From positions 310,001 through 374,000 of the forward strand of contig NC_022198.1 in the NCBI RefSeq assembly GCF_000590555.1: a stretch of 64,000 bases of DNA, given 5' to 3'. The notes beneath the pieces were generated by a model, which was given only the letters and a program-made list of their open reading frames with translations, was not told where the DNA came from and ran no database searches. Shown in pieces: positions 56,572 to 64,000 of this stretch; position 1 is the first letter of the stretch; each line of letters starts with the position of its first letter. Both the position numbers and the translations under genes were made by a program. Source of the DNA: Corynebacterium argentoratense DSM 44202 (GTDB lineage: Bacteria; Actinomycetota; Actinomycetes; Mycobacteriales; Mycobacteriaceae).

Positions 56572-57324
56572 GTGGATAGGGCAGGGGGGTTGCGCTGGTA
56601 TTCCAAGCAGCTGAAGCAACTGATGCGGGGTTGGGCGGCTGATGCTGCTGATTTGGTGTTGCCTAGGGATTGTGTTGGTTGTGCAGCTCCGATTGAGGGG
56701 CAGCGTGGAGCATTCACACAGGTGTGCGACTCGTGTTTGCTGGAGCTTCGCCGTCCTCCCGAGCGGGTGAGTGCTCGTATCCCCATTGGGTGTCCCACGT
56801 TTGCGTTTGCGCCGTACGGTGGGGCGCATCGGCGTGTGGTTCTGGGGGTCAAAGAACACTTGCGTGATGACGCCGCGTTGGTGGCGGGCTCAATGTTTGC
56901 TGCCGGTGTGGAGCATCTTCAGGCACGAGGGGAGTTGCCTTGGGTGGGGCAGTGGTTGGCTGTGCCGGCTCCGTCGCGCCGGGCGTCTGCTCGGGCACGT
57001 GGGGGTGACCATGTGCGGGCGATGTGTGCTCACGCAGCATGCATAGAACCTTTATGGCAGGTAGTACCACTGTTGAGTCATACTGATGATGTTCGTGATT
57101 CTGTTGGGCTTGGTGTTCAGGCTAGGCAGGAGAATTTGAGTGGAAAAGTGCAGCTAGATGTCGTGGTGGTGGAGCGGCATCGTGAGGTTATCCGGCAGCG
57201 GGGGAGTCACGTGGTGCTGTTTGATGACGTTATAACCACCGGGGCGACTCTTGCGGAATCGCTAAAAGTTTTGCAGTCTGCGGGTTTCACGGTGGACGCG
57301 GCCGTTGTGATCTGCGTCGCCTAG
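56572..57324 (+). CDS. ComF/GntX-like phosphoribosyltransferase
   Basis: This 250-residue protein has a zinc-ribbon start (RDCVGCAAPI and CDSCLLEL, about residues 33-60). A phosphoribosyltransferase fold follows with the PRPP loop VVLFDDVITTGATL (about 215-228). VPAPSRRASARARGGDHV is the second conserved loop. In naturally competent bacteria ComF acts in DNA uptake; in actinobacteria (Rv3242c slot) the role is unknown. The GTG at 56572 has GGGGGG upstream, a weak site. Confidence 0.88.
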   Translation: MDRAGGLRWYSKQLKQLMRGWAADAADLVLPRDCVGCAAPIEGQRGAFTQVCDSCLLELRRPPERVSARIPIGCPTFAFAPYGGAHRRVVLGVKEHLRDDAALVAGSMFAAGVEHLQARGELPWVGQWLAVPAPSRRASARARGGDHVRAMCAHAACIEPLWQVVPLLSHTDDVRDSVGLGVQARQENLSGKVQLDVVVVERHREVIRQRGSHVVLFDDVITTGATLAESLKVLQSAGFTVDAAVVICVA

Positions 57325-57505
57325 AATGTGGGCGAGCAGGAGGTTTGGAAGGGATCTCTGGGTAGTGGTGTGAAAAATGCTTCTGAAGGTAGCGAAAGCC
57401 TAAGGGTGAATGTATCGTTAAGTGTGTAGCAATTCACGTCACCCGCTGAGGTTGTGAGTAATCCCATTCACAGTCGAGGGTGGCCATACCGGGAGGTACA
57501 AGCAC

Positions 57506-58162
57506 GTGACAACGCCTGCTGACAAGAACAATGTTCTAAGCCCCGATGTGAAGGTCAATATCACCGGCCGAAATGTCGAAGTTCCAGACCATTTTGCCGA
57601 ACGAGTGCACAGCAAGCTTGCGAAGATTGCTCGCCTGGATCCCACTCTCACCTTCTTCCACGTTGAACTTCAGCACGAGCCCAACCCGCGCCGCGCGGAC
57701 GAATCCGACAAGATTCAGATCACCGCAACTGGCAAGGGCCACATTGCTCGTGCGGAAGCCAAGGAAGATTCCTTCTATGCAGCCCTCGAGACCGCGCTGA
57801 GCCGCATGGAGCGTTCGCTGCGCAAGGTCAAGGCTCGCCGCAAGATCAGCCGCAGCGGTCACCGTACCCCGATGCCGACCGACCAGGTCGCTGTCGAGCT
57901 TGCAGCGCAGGCTGCCAAGATGGAAGCCCCCAAGGGTGAATTCGACGAGGATCCCTATGCAGACCTTGTCGAAGAGGTTAAGCTCGGCCAGGTTGTGCGT
58001 CGTAAGGAGCACCCTGCCACTCCGATGAGTGTCGACGATGCTCTGAGCGAGATGGAGCTGGTTGGCCACGACTTCTACCTCTTCCTTGACGAAGAGACCG
58101 GCCGTCCTAGCGTCGTCTACCGTCGCCACGCATACGACTACGGTCTGATCGCACTGGCCTAA
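57506..58162 (+). CDS. hpf: Long-form ribosome hibernation-promoting factor
   Basis: This 218-residue long HPF joins 70S ribosomes into inactive 100S dimers. The N-terminal S30AE domain spans about residues 15-115 (ITGRNVEVPDHFAERV, basic MERSLRKVKARRK). A linker leads to the C-terminal dimerisation domain (MSVDDALSEMELVGHDFYLFLDEETG). The GTG at 57506 has GGGAGG upstream. A 181-base leader of no clear content separates it from the ComF-like gene. Confidence 0.95.
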   Translation: MTTPADKNNVLSPDVKVNITGRNVEVPDHFAERVHSKLAKIARLDPTLTFFHVELQHEPNPRRADESDKIQITATGKGHIARAEAKEDSFYAALETALSRMERSLRKVKARRKISRSGHRTPMPTDQVAVELAAQAAKMEAPKGEFDEDPYADLVEEVKLGQVVRRKEHPATPMSVDDALSEMELVGHDFYLFLDEETGRPSVVYRRHAYDYGLIALA

Positions 58163-58193
58163 GCTCATCCGGCCTATAGTTGGGCACGATGTT

Positions 58194-58229
58194 AACCGCC
58201 GCTACACCTGTTTGGTGAGCGGCGGTTTC
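58194..58229 (+). terminator. Terminator after hpf
   Basis: AACCGCCGCT/AGCGGCGGTT with inner CACC/GGTG gives a 14-bp stem followed by TTTCG; it is stable, but the T run is short. Confidence 0.75.
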
Positions 58230-58333
58230 GTGCGACTATGATTGCAGTGTCTGACTGTCTAGTCGTCTAGCCAAGTCTTGCCTCAGTACACGAGGACGCT
58301 TGTTCCGTAAAAATAATTTAAGGACCTTATCTA

Positions 58334-60943
58334 GTGTTTGGATTGTCCAATCTCCTCCGCATCGGCGAAGGGCGCGTTGTTAAGCGCTACGCCGCCTACG
58401 CCGACAAAGTCATCGCCCTCGAGGACGAGTACCACAACCTGTCGGAAGCAGAGCTCAAGGGCAAAACCGACGAGTTTAAAAAGCGCCTCGCAGACGGTGA
58501 GACCTTGGATGATCTGCTCATTGAAGCATTCGCGACTGTCCGCGAAGCATCCCGCCGTGTGCTCAAGCAAGAGCACTACAAGGTGCAGCTCATGGGCGCA
58601 TTCGCCCTCCACTATGGCAACGTCGCCGAAATGCGCACTGGTGAGGGTAAGACTCTGACCTGTGTGCCGGCCGCCTATGTTAATGCCCTCGAAGGCAAGG
58701 GTGTGCACGTCGTTACTGTGAACGACTACCTCGCAGAGCGCGACTGTGAGTGGATGGGCCGCGTCCACCAGTACTTGGGTTTGACCACCGATGTCATCTT
58801 GTCTGAGAAGACCCCCGCTGAGCGCCGTGCCGCCTACAATGCTGATATCACCTACGGCACCAACAACGAGTTCGGATTCGACTACCTGCGCGACAACATG
58901 GCAGGCAGCCTGGAGGACCGTGTCCAGCGTGGGCACCACTACGCCATCGTCGACGAGGTTGACTCCATCCTTATCGACGAGGCCCGCACCCCGCTGATCA
59001 TTTCTGGCCCTGCAGATGGGGCATCCGGACGCTACAACGACTTCGCGCGCCTGGCTCCTCGAATGAAAAACGGCATCCACTACGAAGTGGACATCCGTAA
59101 GAAGACCGTCGCTGTCACCGAAGAGGGCGTGGCCTTCGTCGAAGATCAGTTCGGCATGAACAACCTGTATGCTCCCGACCACTCTGATATGGTCAGCTAC
59201 CTGAACAATGCGCTGAAGGCCAAGGAGCTGTTCACCAAAGATAAGGACTACATCGTCCGCAACGGTGAAGTCATGATTGTCGATGAGTTCACCGGCCGTG
59301 TCCTATCCGGCCGTCGCTACAACGAGGGCATGCACCAGGCCATCGAGGCTAAAGAAGGTGTGGAGGTCAAGGCTGAAAACCAGACCTTGGCCACCATCAC
59401 CCTGCAGAACTACTTCCGTTTGTACGACAAGCTCGCTGGTATGACGGGTACGGCAGAGACCGAGGCCGCCGAGCTCCACCAAATCTACAAACTCAACGTG
59501 GTGCCGATCCCCACCAACCGGCCAAACCAGCGCCAAGACCTCACCGACCTGGTCTACAAGACTCAGGAAGCAAAGTTTATGGCGGTTGCTGAAGACATCA
59601 AGGAGCGTTCGGAAAAGGGCCAGCCGGTCCTGGTCGGTACAACCTCCGTGGAGCGCTCTGAATACCTCCACGAAATCCTCAACGCCATGCACGTTCCCCA
59701 CAAGGTGCTCAACGCGAAGCACCACGAGGAAGAGGCAGAAATCGTCGCCTACGCTGGCCGTGCAGGCGCCGTGACCGTGTCCACCAACATGGCTGGTCGT
59801 GGTACCGACATCGTTCTCGGTGGTAACCCTGACGTCATCGCGCTTGCTGAGATGAAAAACGTCAAGTTGGATCCGATTGAAGATGAAGAGGAATGGAACG
59901 CCAAGTACCAAGAGGTGCTTGAGCGCGAGCGCAAGAAGTCCGAAGAGGGCGCGGTGAAAGCCCGCGAAGCTGGCGGACTGTATGTCATCGGTACCGAACG
60001 CCACGAGTCTCGTCGCATTGATAACCAGCTCCGTGGCCGTTCCGGCCGCCAGGGTGACCCCGGTGAAACCCGCTTCTACCTGTCGATGCGTGACGACCTG
60101 ATGGTTCGCTTCGTTGGCCCTCGCATGGAAGCGATGATGAATCGCCTCAACGTGCCCGACGATGTTCCGATTGAGTCGAAGGCCGTCACCAATTCCATTC
60201 GCGGCGCCCAGTCGCAGGTGGAAAACCAGAACTTTGAGATGCGTAAAAACGTCCTCAAGTACGACGAGGTGATGAACGAGCAGCGCAAGGTCATCTACTC
60301 CGAGCGCAATCAAATCCTCGAAGGCCGCGACGTCCAGGAGCAGGTTCAGGCCATGCTCGACGACACCATCGCTGGCTACGTTGCTGCAGCGACCGCCGAA
60401 GGCTACGTCGAAGATTGGGATCTTGACAAGCTGTGGCACGCGCTAGAAGCCCTGTACGGCCCCACGATGAGCTGGAAGTCCTTGCTTGAAGGCAGCGAAT
60501 ACGGTGCCGCCGGTGAACTCTCCGCTGAGGACCTCACCCAAGCCCTGCTCGACGACGCGCACCGCAAGTACACCGCGCTGGAGGAAAACCTAAGCAAGCG
60601 CGAAGCTGAAGTTCGAGCCAACCAGGCTGAACAGCTGTCCGCCCTGGGGGTCAAGGTCTCCGAACCTGCTGAAGCACCCAATCCATTGCGCGCAGTGGAA
60701 CGCCAAGCCATCCTGTCGACCGTCGACCAGAAGTGGCGCGAGCACCTCTATGAGATGGACTACTTGAAGGAAGGCATCGGCCTTCGCGCAATGGCTCAGC
60801 GCGACCCGCTTGTTGAGTACCAGAAGGAAGGCGGCGACATGTTCAACGCCATGAAGGACGCCATCAAGGAAGAAACCGTCCGGAAGATCTTCGCACTCGA
60901 CAAGCAATTGCGTGGCGAAAACGAAGTAACCGTCGAGGTTTAA
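58334..60943 (+). CDS. secA: Preprotein translocase ATPase SecA
   Basis: This 869-residue motor pushes preproteins through SecYEG. Walker [11 protein letters not shown] (about residues 98-107), the [11 protein letters not shown] box, the [13 protein letters not shown] helicase box and [15 protein letters not shown] are intact. The C-terminal Cys-rich zinc domain found in E. coli is missing, normal for actinobacteria. The size fits SecA1. The GTG at 58334 lies about 105 bases past the hpf terminator, so it has its own promoter. Confidence 0.97.
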   Translation: MFGLSNLLRIGEGRVVKRYAAYADKVIALEDEYHNLSEAELKGKTDEFKKRLADGETLDDLLIEAFATVREASRRVLKQEHYKVQLMGAFALHYGNVAEMRTGEGKTLTCVPAAYVNALEGKGVHVVTVNDYLAERDCEWMGRVHQYLGLTTDVILSEKTPAERRAAYNADITYGTNNEFGFDYLRDNMAGSLEDRVQRGHHYAIVDEVDSILIDEARTPLIISGPADGASGRYNDFARLAPRMKNGIHYEVDIRKKTVAVTEEGVAFVEDQFGMNNLYAPDHSDMVSYLNNALKAKELFTKDKDYIVRNGEVMIVDEFTGRVLSGRRYNEGMHQAIEAKEGVEVKAENQTLATITLQNYFRLYDKLAGMTGTAETEAAELHQIYKLNVVPIPTNRPNQRQDLTDLVYKTQEAKFMAVAEDIKERSEKGQPVLVGTTSVERSEYLHEILNAMHVPHKVLNAKHHEEEAEIVAYAGRAGAVTVSTNMAGRGTDIVLGGNPDVIALAEMKNVKLDPIEDEEEWNAKYQEVLERERKKSEEGAVKAREAGGLYVIGTERHESRRIDNQLRGRSGRQGDPGETRFYLSMRDDLMVRFVGPRMEAMMNRLNVPDDVPIESKAVTNSIRGAQSQVENQNFEMRKNVLKYDEVMNEQRKVIYSERNQILEGRDVQEQVQAMLDDTIAGYVAAATAEGYVEDWDLDKLWHALEALYGPTMSWKSLLEGSEYGAAGELSAEDLTQALLDDAHRKYTALEENLSKREAEVRANQAEQLSALGVKVSEPAEAPNPLRAVERQAILSTVDQKWREHLYEMDYLKEGIGLRAMAQRDPLVEYQKEGGDMFNAMKDAIKEETVRKIFALDKQLRGENEVTVEV

Positions 60944-60954
60944 CACCCCGCCCG

Positions 60955-61008
60955 ACAATGGAAGCTCACCAGTATCACAACACAGTGAAGCTGGTGAGCT
61001 TCCATTGT
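60955..61008. terminator. 18-bp perfect inverted repeat at the end of secA
   Basis: ACAATGGAAGCTCACCAG (60955-60972) is exactly inverted at 60991-61008, with an 18-base spacer. It probably terminates secA and the convergent Rv3235-like gene, whose last codons lie inside it; there is no T run. Confidence 0.65.
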
Positions 61009-61406
61009 GTAGTACCTGGCTTGGCGCCAGGGTGAGCAAGCGTAGGCCGATCTAAACGGCCGCACATCGCGTAGCTCATATCGTGCTCCACGGCGACGGC
61101 CGTACCATTAAATTCGATCGCGGTAGGCGTCATCTTCTGCATGCGGATACTGCGGATAGCCACCGGGCCATGCGGAACAGTTTTTGAGCGCCGACGCACA
61201 TAAGCCCGAACATTGGGCGAAAACACCGCCGCCGTTGAATGGCTCAGGCTGTCCATCCCGAAAATAAAATTAAGCGCTTTGACAACCGGCGCAAGCCCCT
61301 GCATAGAGGGACGCACCGCGACGTCATCATCCTGAAAATTTTGTTTGCGTGGCGGCTGTGGAACGCACAGCAAAGACAAACCGGCCACAGGGCGCACATC
61401 ATTCAT
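60975..61406 (-). CDS. Rv3235-like protein (DUF6459 type)
   Basis: This 143-residue protein resembles the family of M. tuberculosis Rv3235. It has LAPVVKALNFIFG, SPNVRAYVRRRSK and the closing strands VAIRSIRMQKMTPTAIEFNGTAVAVEHD, then GRLDRP and WKLTSFTVL. The function is unknown. I chose ATG 61406; the frame runs on to 61577 but would overlap the divergent HAD gene start. Convergent to secA, it reads through the inverted repeat. Confidence 0.78.
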   Translation of the reverse strand: MNDVRPVAGLSLLCVPQPPRKQNFQDDDVAVRPSMQGLAPVVKALNFIFGMDSLSHSTAAVFSPNVRAYVRRRSKTVPHGPVAIRSIRMQKMTPTAIEFNGTAVAVEHDMSYAMCGRLDRPTLAHPGAKPGTTQWKLTSFTVL

Positions 61407-61558
61407 GGGCGAATGCTCGGACGGCACCAAAGAAATACACTTGAGGACGCCGTTAAGACTACTCTGGAAAGCCGATGCCTGTCGACCGCGCACCCCCGAC
61501 ACCGCTGACGGACATACGCGACTACGAAAACAACCGACAGTTTTACAAGGAGCCACAC

Positions 61559-62005
61559 ATGGACAAGACCCGCGCACCCAAGCAGGCCCGCACGATGAGC
61601 GGCCTGATTATCGACTATGCCGGCGTCCTAGACGGCAGTGACGAAGAGCGTCGCCGCTGGAGGGACCTACTGGAAGCGCTTCGCGTCCACGGCACCGCGC
61701 TGGCAGTGCTCTCCAACGATCCCGGTGGAGACGGCGCGGAGCACATCCGCGAATTGGAATACCGTGGTCTGGTTGATGCAGTCCTGCTATCTGGGGAAAT
61801 CGGCTACGACAAGCCCGATGAGGAAGCCTTCCGTATCGCCGCCGACACCCTCGGTGTGCCGATGAATGAATGCGTCATGGTTGACGACTCCATTATCAAC
61901 GTGCGCGGCGCTGTGGATGCAGGCCTTATCGGTTGCTACTACCAGCAGTTCGACCGGACCGTCGTCGAGGTGTGCTGCTTGTTCGGCCTGAAAGGCGAGT
62001 TCTAG
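61559..62005 (+). CDS. HAD-superfamily hydrolase, small
   Basis: This 148-residue HAD-like protein has motif I IDYAGVLDGSD, where the usual second Asp after DxD is changed (DYAG). Motif II is AVLSNDPGG, motif III KPDEEAFRI and motif IV MVDDSIINVRGA. The loss of DxD in motif I suggests weak or no phosphatase activity. ATG 61559 has AAGGAG 6 bases upstream, which beats the ORF start at 61475 and the ATG at 61595. Confidence 0.85.
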   Translation: MDKTRAPKQARTMSGLIIDYAGVLDGSDEERRRWRDLLEALRVHGTALAVLSNDPGGDGAEHIRELEYRGLVDAVLLSGEIGYDKPDEEAFRIAADTLGVPMNECVMVDDSIINVRGAVDAGLIGCYYQQFDRTVVEVCCLFGLKGEF

Positions 62006-62007
62006 CC

Positions 62008-62571
62008 GTGAGGATTTTCCTTCCCGCGACGCCAGAAATGCTGCGCTCCCTCGCCGCCGATAAGTCCATCAAGGCCCCCGGTGGCTGGGGTTATGCGGTG
62101 ACCGCCGATCTCGAGCGCGACTTGAGCGACCTCGACGAAGACGGTATCAGCCAGTATGCCTTTGACGAGGCGGCGCTAGCATCCTTGCGCATGCTCGCCA
62201 CGATCGATCCGGAGTACGTGGACGCAGATCATCCCGCGGGCGTCTACCGACGCGTCGTCATTAGTTGTGATGTGGCTGATCGGCACGTCAGCCCCCGCCC
62301 GGATTTGGGGCCTGCAATCGTCGAATTGGCAGATGCGGGCATTGACGCCGCGGACGTTGCGGCCATTCACGTTGACGATCCGGCCGCGTTGAGAGCTGCG
62401 GGTGAGCCGGAGGGTACGGCGCTTATCAAGGCTGCGGCGCTAGCGATCGACCAGGCTGACCTGGGGGACGAGGGGGCAGAGATCGCTGTCTGGAACGCCA
62501 TGGACGTCTTTATGGCGTGGTATGACCCAAGCGAATTAGCTGAGGTAGCAGATCAGATTTATGTGATCTAG
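62008..62571 (+). CDS. DUF6912-like protein, unknown
   Basis: This 187-residue acidic protein begins VRIFLPATPEML and ends EVADQIYVI. A central YRRVVISCDVADRHV and LAIDQADLGDE are conserved in actinobacterial hypothetical proteins. I cannot assign a function. GTG 62008 is two bases after the HAD gene stop, so the two are co-transcribed. Confidence 0.8.
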   Translation: MRIFLPATPEMLRSLAADKSIKAPGGWGYAVTADLERDLSDLDEDGISQYAFDEAALASLRMLATIDPEYVDADHPAGVYRRVVISCDVADRHVSPRPDLGPAIVELADAGIDAADVAAIHVDDPAALRAAGEPEGTALIKAAALAIDQADLGDEGAEIAVWNAMDVFMAWYDPSELAEVADQIYVI

Positions 62572-62635
62572 AAGGGCTAGGGCCGATCAGCAGGATGATC
62601 TTGTTGGTTGGCTCTATCACTCGGGGTTGCCAAGT

Positions 62636-62660
62636 TAGCTACGGTGCCGTAAGCTACGGT
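62636..62660. promoter_or_regulatory. Candidate operator before the ferredoxin reductase gene
   Basis: TAGCTACGG-TG-CCGTAAGCTA (62636-62656) is nearly palindromic, and GCTACGGT is repeated at 62638-62645 and 62653-62660. A TACTAT -10 lies at 62665-62670, so a repressor here would block the promoter. Desaturase operons are often under TetR-type control. Confidence 0.55.
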
Positions 62661-62691
62661 CTCGTACTATTTGACTGGCAAAAGGAGCGGC

Positions 62692-63801
62692 ATGGCCCCA
62701 ACAACAGACGGCCTGAAGCGATTACGCGGCGTCCTCAAACGATTCAGCACACCCTTGCTGCCGGACGACTACACCCAACTCGTCAACCCACTGTGGTCCG
62801 CGCGCGAACTGCGCGGCAAAATCATCAGCGTCACCAAACACACCCCGCACACCGCAGACGGGGAAGTGGGCGCAGCCGACACCGTGAGCCTGGTAATCGA
62901 ACCGGGCTGGGGTGTGCCCACTGACTTCGAAGCCGGCCAATATATCGGCATCGGCGTCCAAATCGGCGGGCGATACACCTGGCGATCCTATTCACTGACC
63001 TGCCCGCCCAACCCCGCAGGCGGCCGCCTGGAAATCACCGTCCGGGCCGTAGAACGCGGAAAACTATCCAACCACCTGGTTGGCAGCGCACGCCCCGGCA
63101 TGCATGTACGACTGGCCGCACCAGCAGGCGAATTCCACCTGACCAACCCATTGCCCGAAAAACTCCTCTTTGTCACGGCAGGCACCGGCATTACACCGGT
63201 GATCAGCATGCTGCGCACCATGGAGATTCGTGGGCACTTCAACACCGACAACGCTGCTGGCGTTCCGGACGTCATCCACGTGCACTCATACCGCACAGAT
63301 GACGACCTACTGTTTGGGGATGACCTCCGCGACCTCGACGCGCATCCCAACTACACGCTCATTCTCCGACGCACCTCCACCGACGGCCGCATCACGACAG
63401 AGGAGCTTGCACAGCTCGTCGGCGACCACGACCAACGCGTCGCCTACGCCTGCGGCCCCTCTGAGATGCTCGACCAGTTGGAAAGCTGGTCCGACAACCT
63501 CAAAGAACTCAAAACGGAACGCTTTACCCTCGACCGCACCTCGGACGCGCAAGGCGGCACCGTCTCCTTCGGCGATCGCGCTACCGTCACCATCGACGGC
63601 GCAACCACGCTGCTGGAAGCAGGGGAGGACGCAGGCATCCAACTGCCCTTCGGTTGCCGCATGGGAATCTGCCAAACCTGCGTGCGCGAGCTCGACGACG
63701 GGTACGTCACCGACCTTCGCACAGGGGAAACCAAAGGCCCCGGGGAACGCATCCGAACATGCGTGTCTGTGGCAGCAGGGGATTGCCGCGTGAATTGCTA
63801 A
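62692..63801 (+). CDS. Ferredoxin reductase of the desaturase system (Rv3230c type)
   Basis: This 369-residue flavoprotein passes electrons from NADPH to the desaturase encoded next. The FAD site is RSYSLTCPPN (about residue 100) and the NADPH site is GTGITPVISML (about 165). The C-terminal 2Fe-2S domain has CRMGICQTCVREL and a later Cys in IRTCVSVAAGDCRVNC. The ATG 62692 has AAAGGAG upstream. In M. tuberculosis this gene stands beside desA3. Confidence 0.92.
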   Translation: MAPTTDGLKRLRGVLKRFSTPLLPDDYTQLVNPLWSARELRGKIISVTKHTPHTADGEVGAADTVSLVIEPGWGVPTDFEAGQYIGIGVQIGGRYTWRSYSLTCPPNPAGGRLEITVRAVERGKLSNHLVGSARPGMHVRLAAPAGEFHLTNPLPEKLLFVTAGTGITPVISMLRTMEIRGHFNTDNAAGVPDVIHVHSYRTDDDLLFGDDLRDLDAHPNYTLILRRTSTDGRITTEELAQLVGDHDQRVAYACGPSEMLDQLESWSDNLKELKTERFTLDRTSDAQGGTVSFGDRATVTIDGATTLLEAGEDAGIQLPFGCRMGICQTCVRELDDGYVTDLRTGETKGPGERIRTCVSVAAGDCRVNC

Positions 63802-63852
63802 ACGCATCCCGCACCAGGATAAAGACGCTAAACACACTGCAAGGAGCACACC

Positions 63853-64000
63853 ATGGCAATCAGTAACATCAAGGCATACAGCCACCTCACCGACGAAGAC
63901 ATCGAAGAGATCGGCCGCAGGCTCGACGCCATCCAAAAAGAGGTCGAAGACTCCCTGGGGGACAATGACGTCGCCTACATCAAAGGCCTCATCCGCTTCC
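63853..64000 (+). CDS. Fatty acid desaturase, 5' part only
   Basis: The first 49 codons of a membrane desaturase are present, starting MAISNIKAYSHLTDEDIEEIG, close to DesA3-type N-termini (Rv3229c). The catalytic His boxes and membrane helices lie beyond the window edge. AAGGAGCACACC precedes ATG 63853. It is an operon with the reductase, so it should insert a cis double bond at Delta-9 into stearoyl-CoA. Confidence 0.82.
   Translation, partial: MAISNIKAYSHLTDEDIEEIGRRLDAIQKEVEDSLGDNDVAYIKGLIRF

Noticed and set aside
57325..57505. Possible cAMP-regulator site TGTGAGTAATCCCATTCACA before hpf
   Set aside because: The spacing between TGTGA and TCACA is 10 bases instead of the 6 expected for GlxR sites, so I do not call it.

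Overview
This window is from a mycolic-acid actinobacterium, almost certainly a Corynebacterium that is not C. glutamicum. The evidence is a single giant FAS-I fatty acid synthase, two acyl-CoA carboxylase beta chains with an epsilon chain, a CmrA-type mycolate reductase, a Tus-type trehalose importer and the mtrA-mtrB-lpqB module. Frequent GTG starts and fairly high G+C agree. Gene order matches, in blocks, the corresponding neighbourhoods I remember from C. glutamicum and M. tuberculosis. No insertion sequence, prophage, CRISPR array or rRNA operon was seen.

Layout. 1-15310: tRNA-Leu, FAS-I, the remains of a kdpD/kdpE two-component system, acpS, a DUF1846 protein, a FasR-type regulator, a Bcp peroxiredoxin, a DUF3618 protein and an L,D-transpeptidase lipoprotein. 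15583-20605: tRNA-Lys, tRNA-His, oligoribonuclease, CmrA, a DUF3151 protein, a 25-codon small ORF, two related secreted proteins and a cyclophilin lipoprotein. 20615-29363: maf, accE, accD2, a methyltransferase and a membrane protein inserted before accD1, then birA, a PH-like membrane protein, purK and purE. 29360-33776: tusG, tusF, tusE, tusK. 33790-42685: cell-envelope genes (TIGR03089 protein, LCP ligase, WbbL, mannose-1-phosphate guanylyltransferase, WhiB2/WhcD, DUF3499, phosphomannomutase, manA). 42778-46687: an acidic repeat secreted protein, DUF4259, sahH, tmk. 46713-52254: a four-gene minus-strand cassette (two YbjN-like proteins, an Hsp90-family ATPase and an 892-residue TPR-like protein) between tmk and mtrA. 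52442-64000: mtrA-mtrB-lpqB, a ComF-like phosphoribosyltransferase, hpf, secA, an Rv3235-like protein, a HAD hydrolase, a DUF6912-like protein, a ferredoxin reductase and the 5' end of a fatty acid desaturase.

How it fits together. Most genes serve lipid and envelope construction. AccD1 makes malonyl-CoA for FAS-I, and AcpS activates the FAS acyl carrier domain. FasR is known in C. glutamicum to repress fas and acc genes. AccD2/AccE feed mycolate condensation, BirA biotinylates the carboxylase partner, and CmrA reduces the mycolate precursor. TusEFGK recovers the trehalose released during mycolate transfer. LCP, WbbL and the mannose genes build arabinogalactan and lipomannan, and MtrAB-LpqB controls envelope and division genes.

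The most unusual part is the 46713-52254 cassette: a bacterial Hsp90 made together with a large helical-repeat protein and two small YbjN-fold proteins. It runs opposite to its conserved neighbours. Other signals are the eroded kdpDE pair, matching inverted repeats before fas and between accD1 and birA, about 39 copies of the word TGACGYCGCG, and many apparently leaderless genes.
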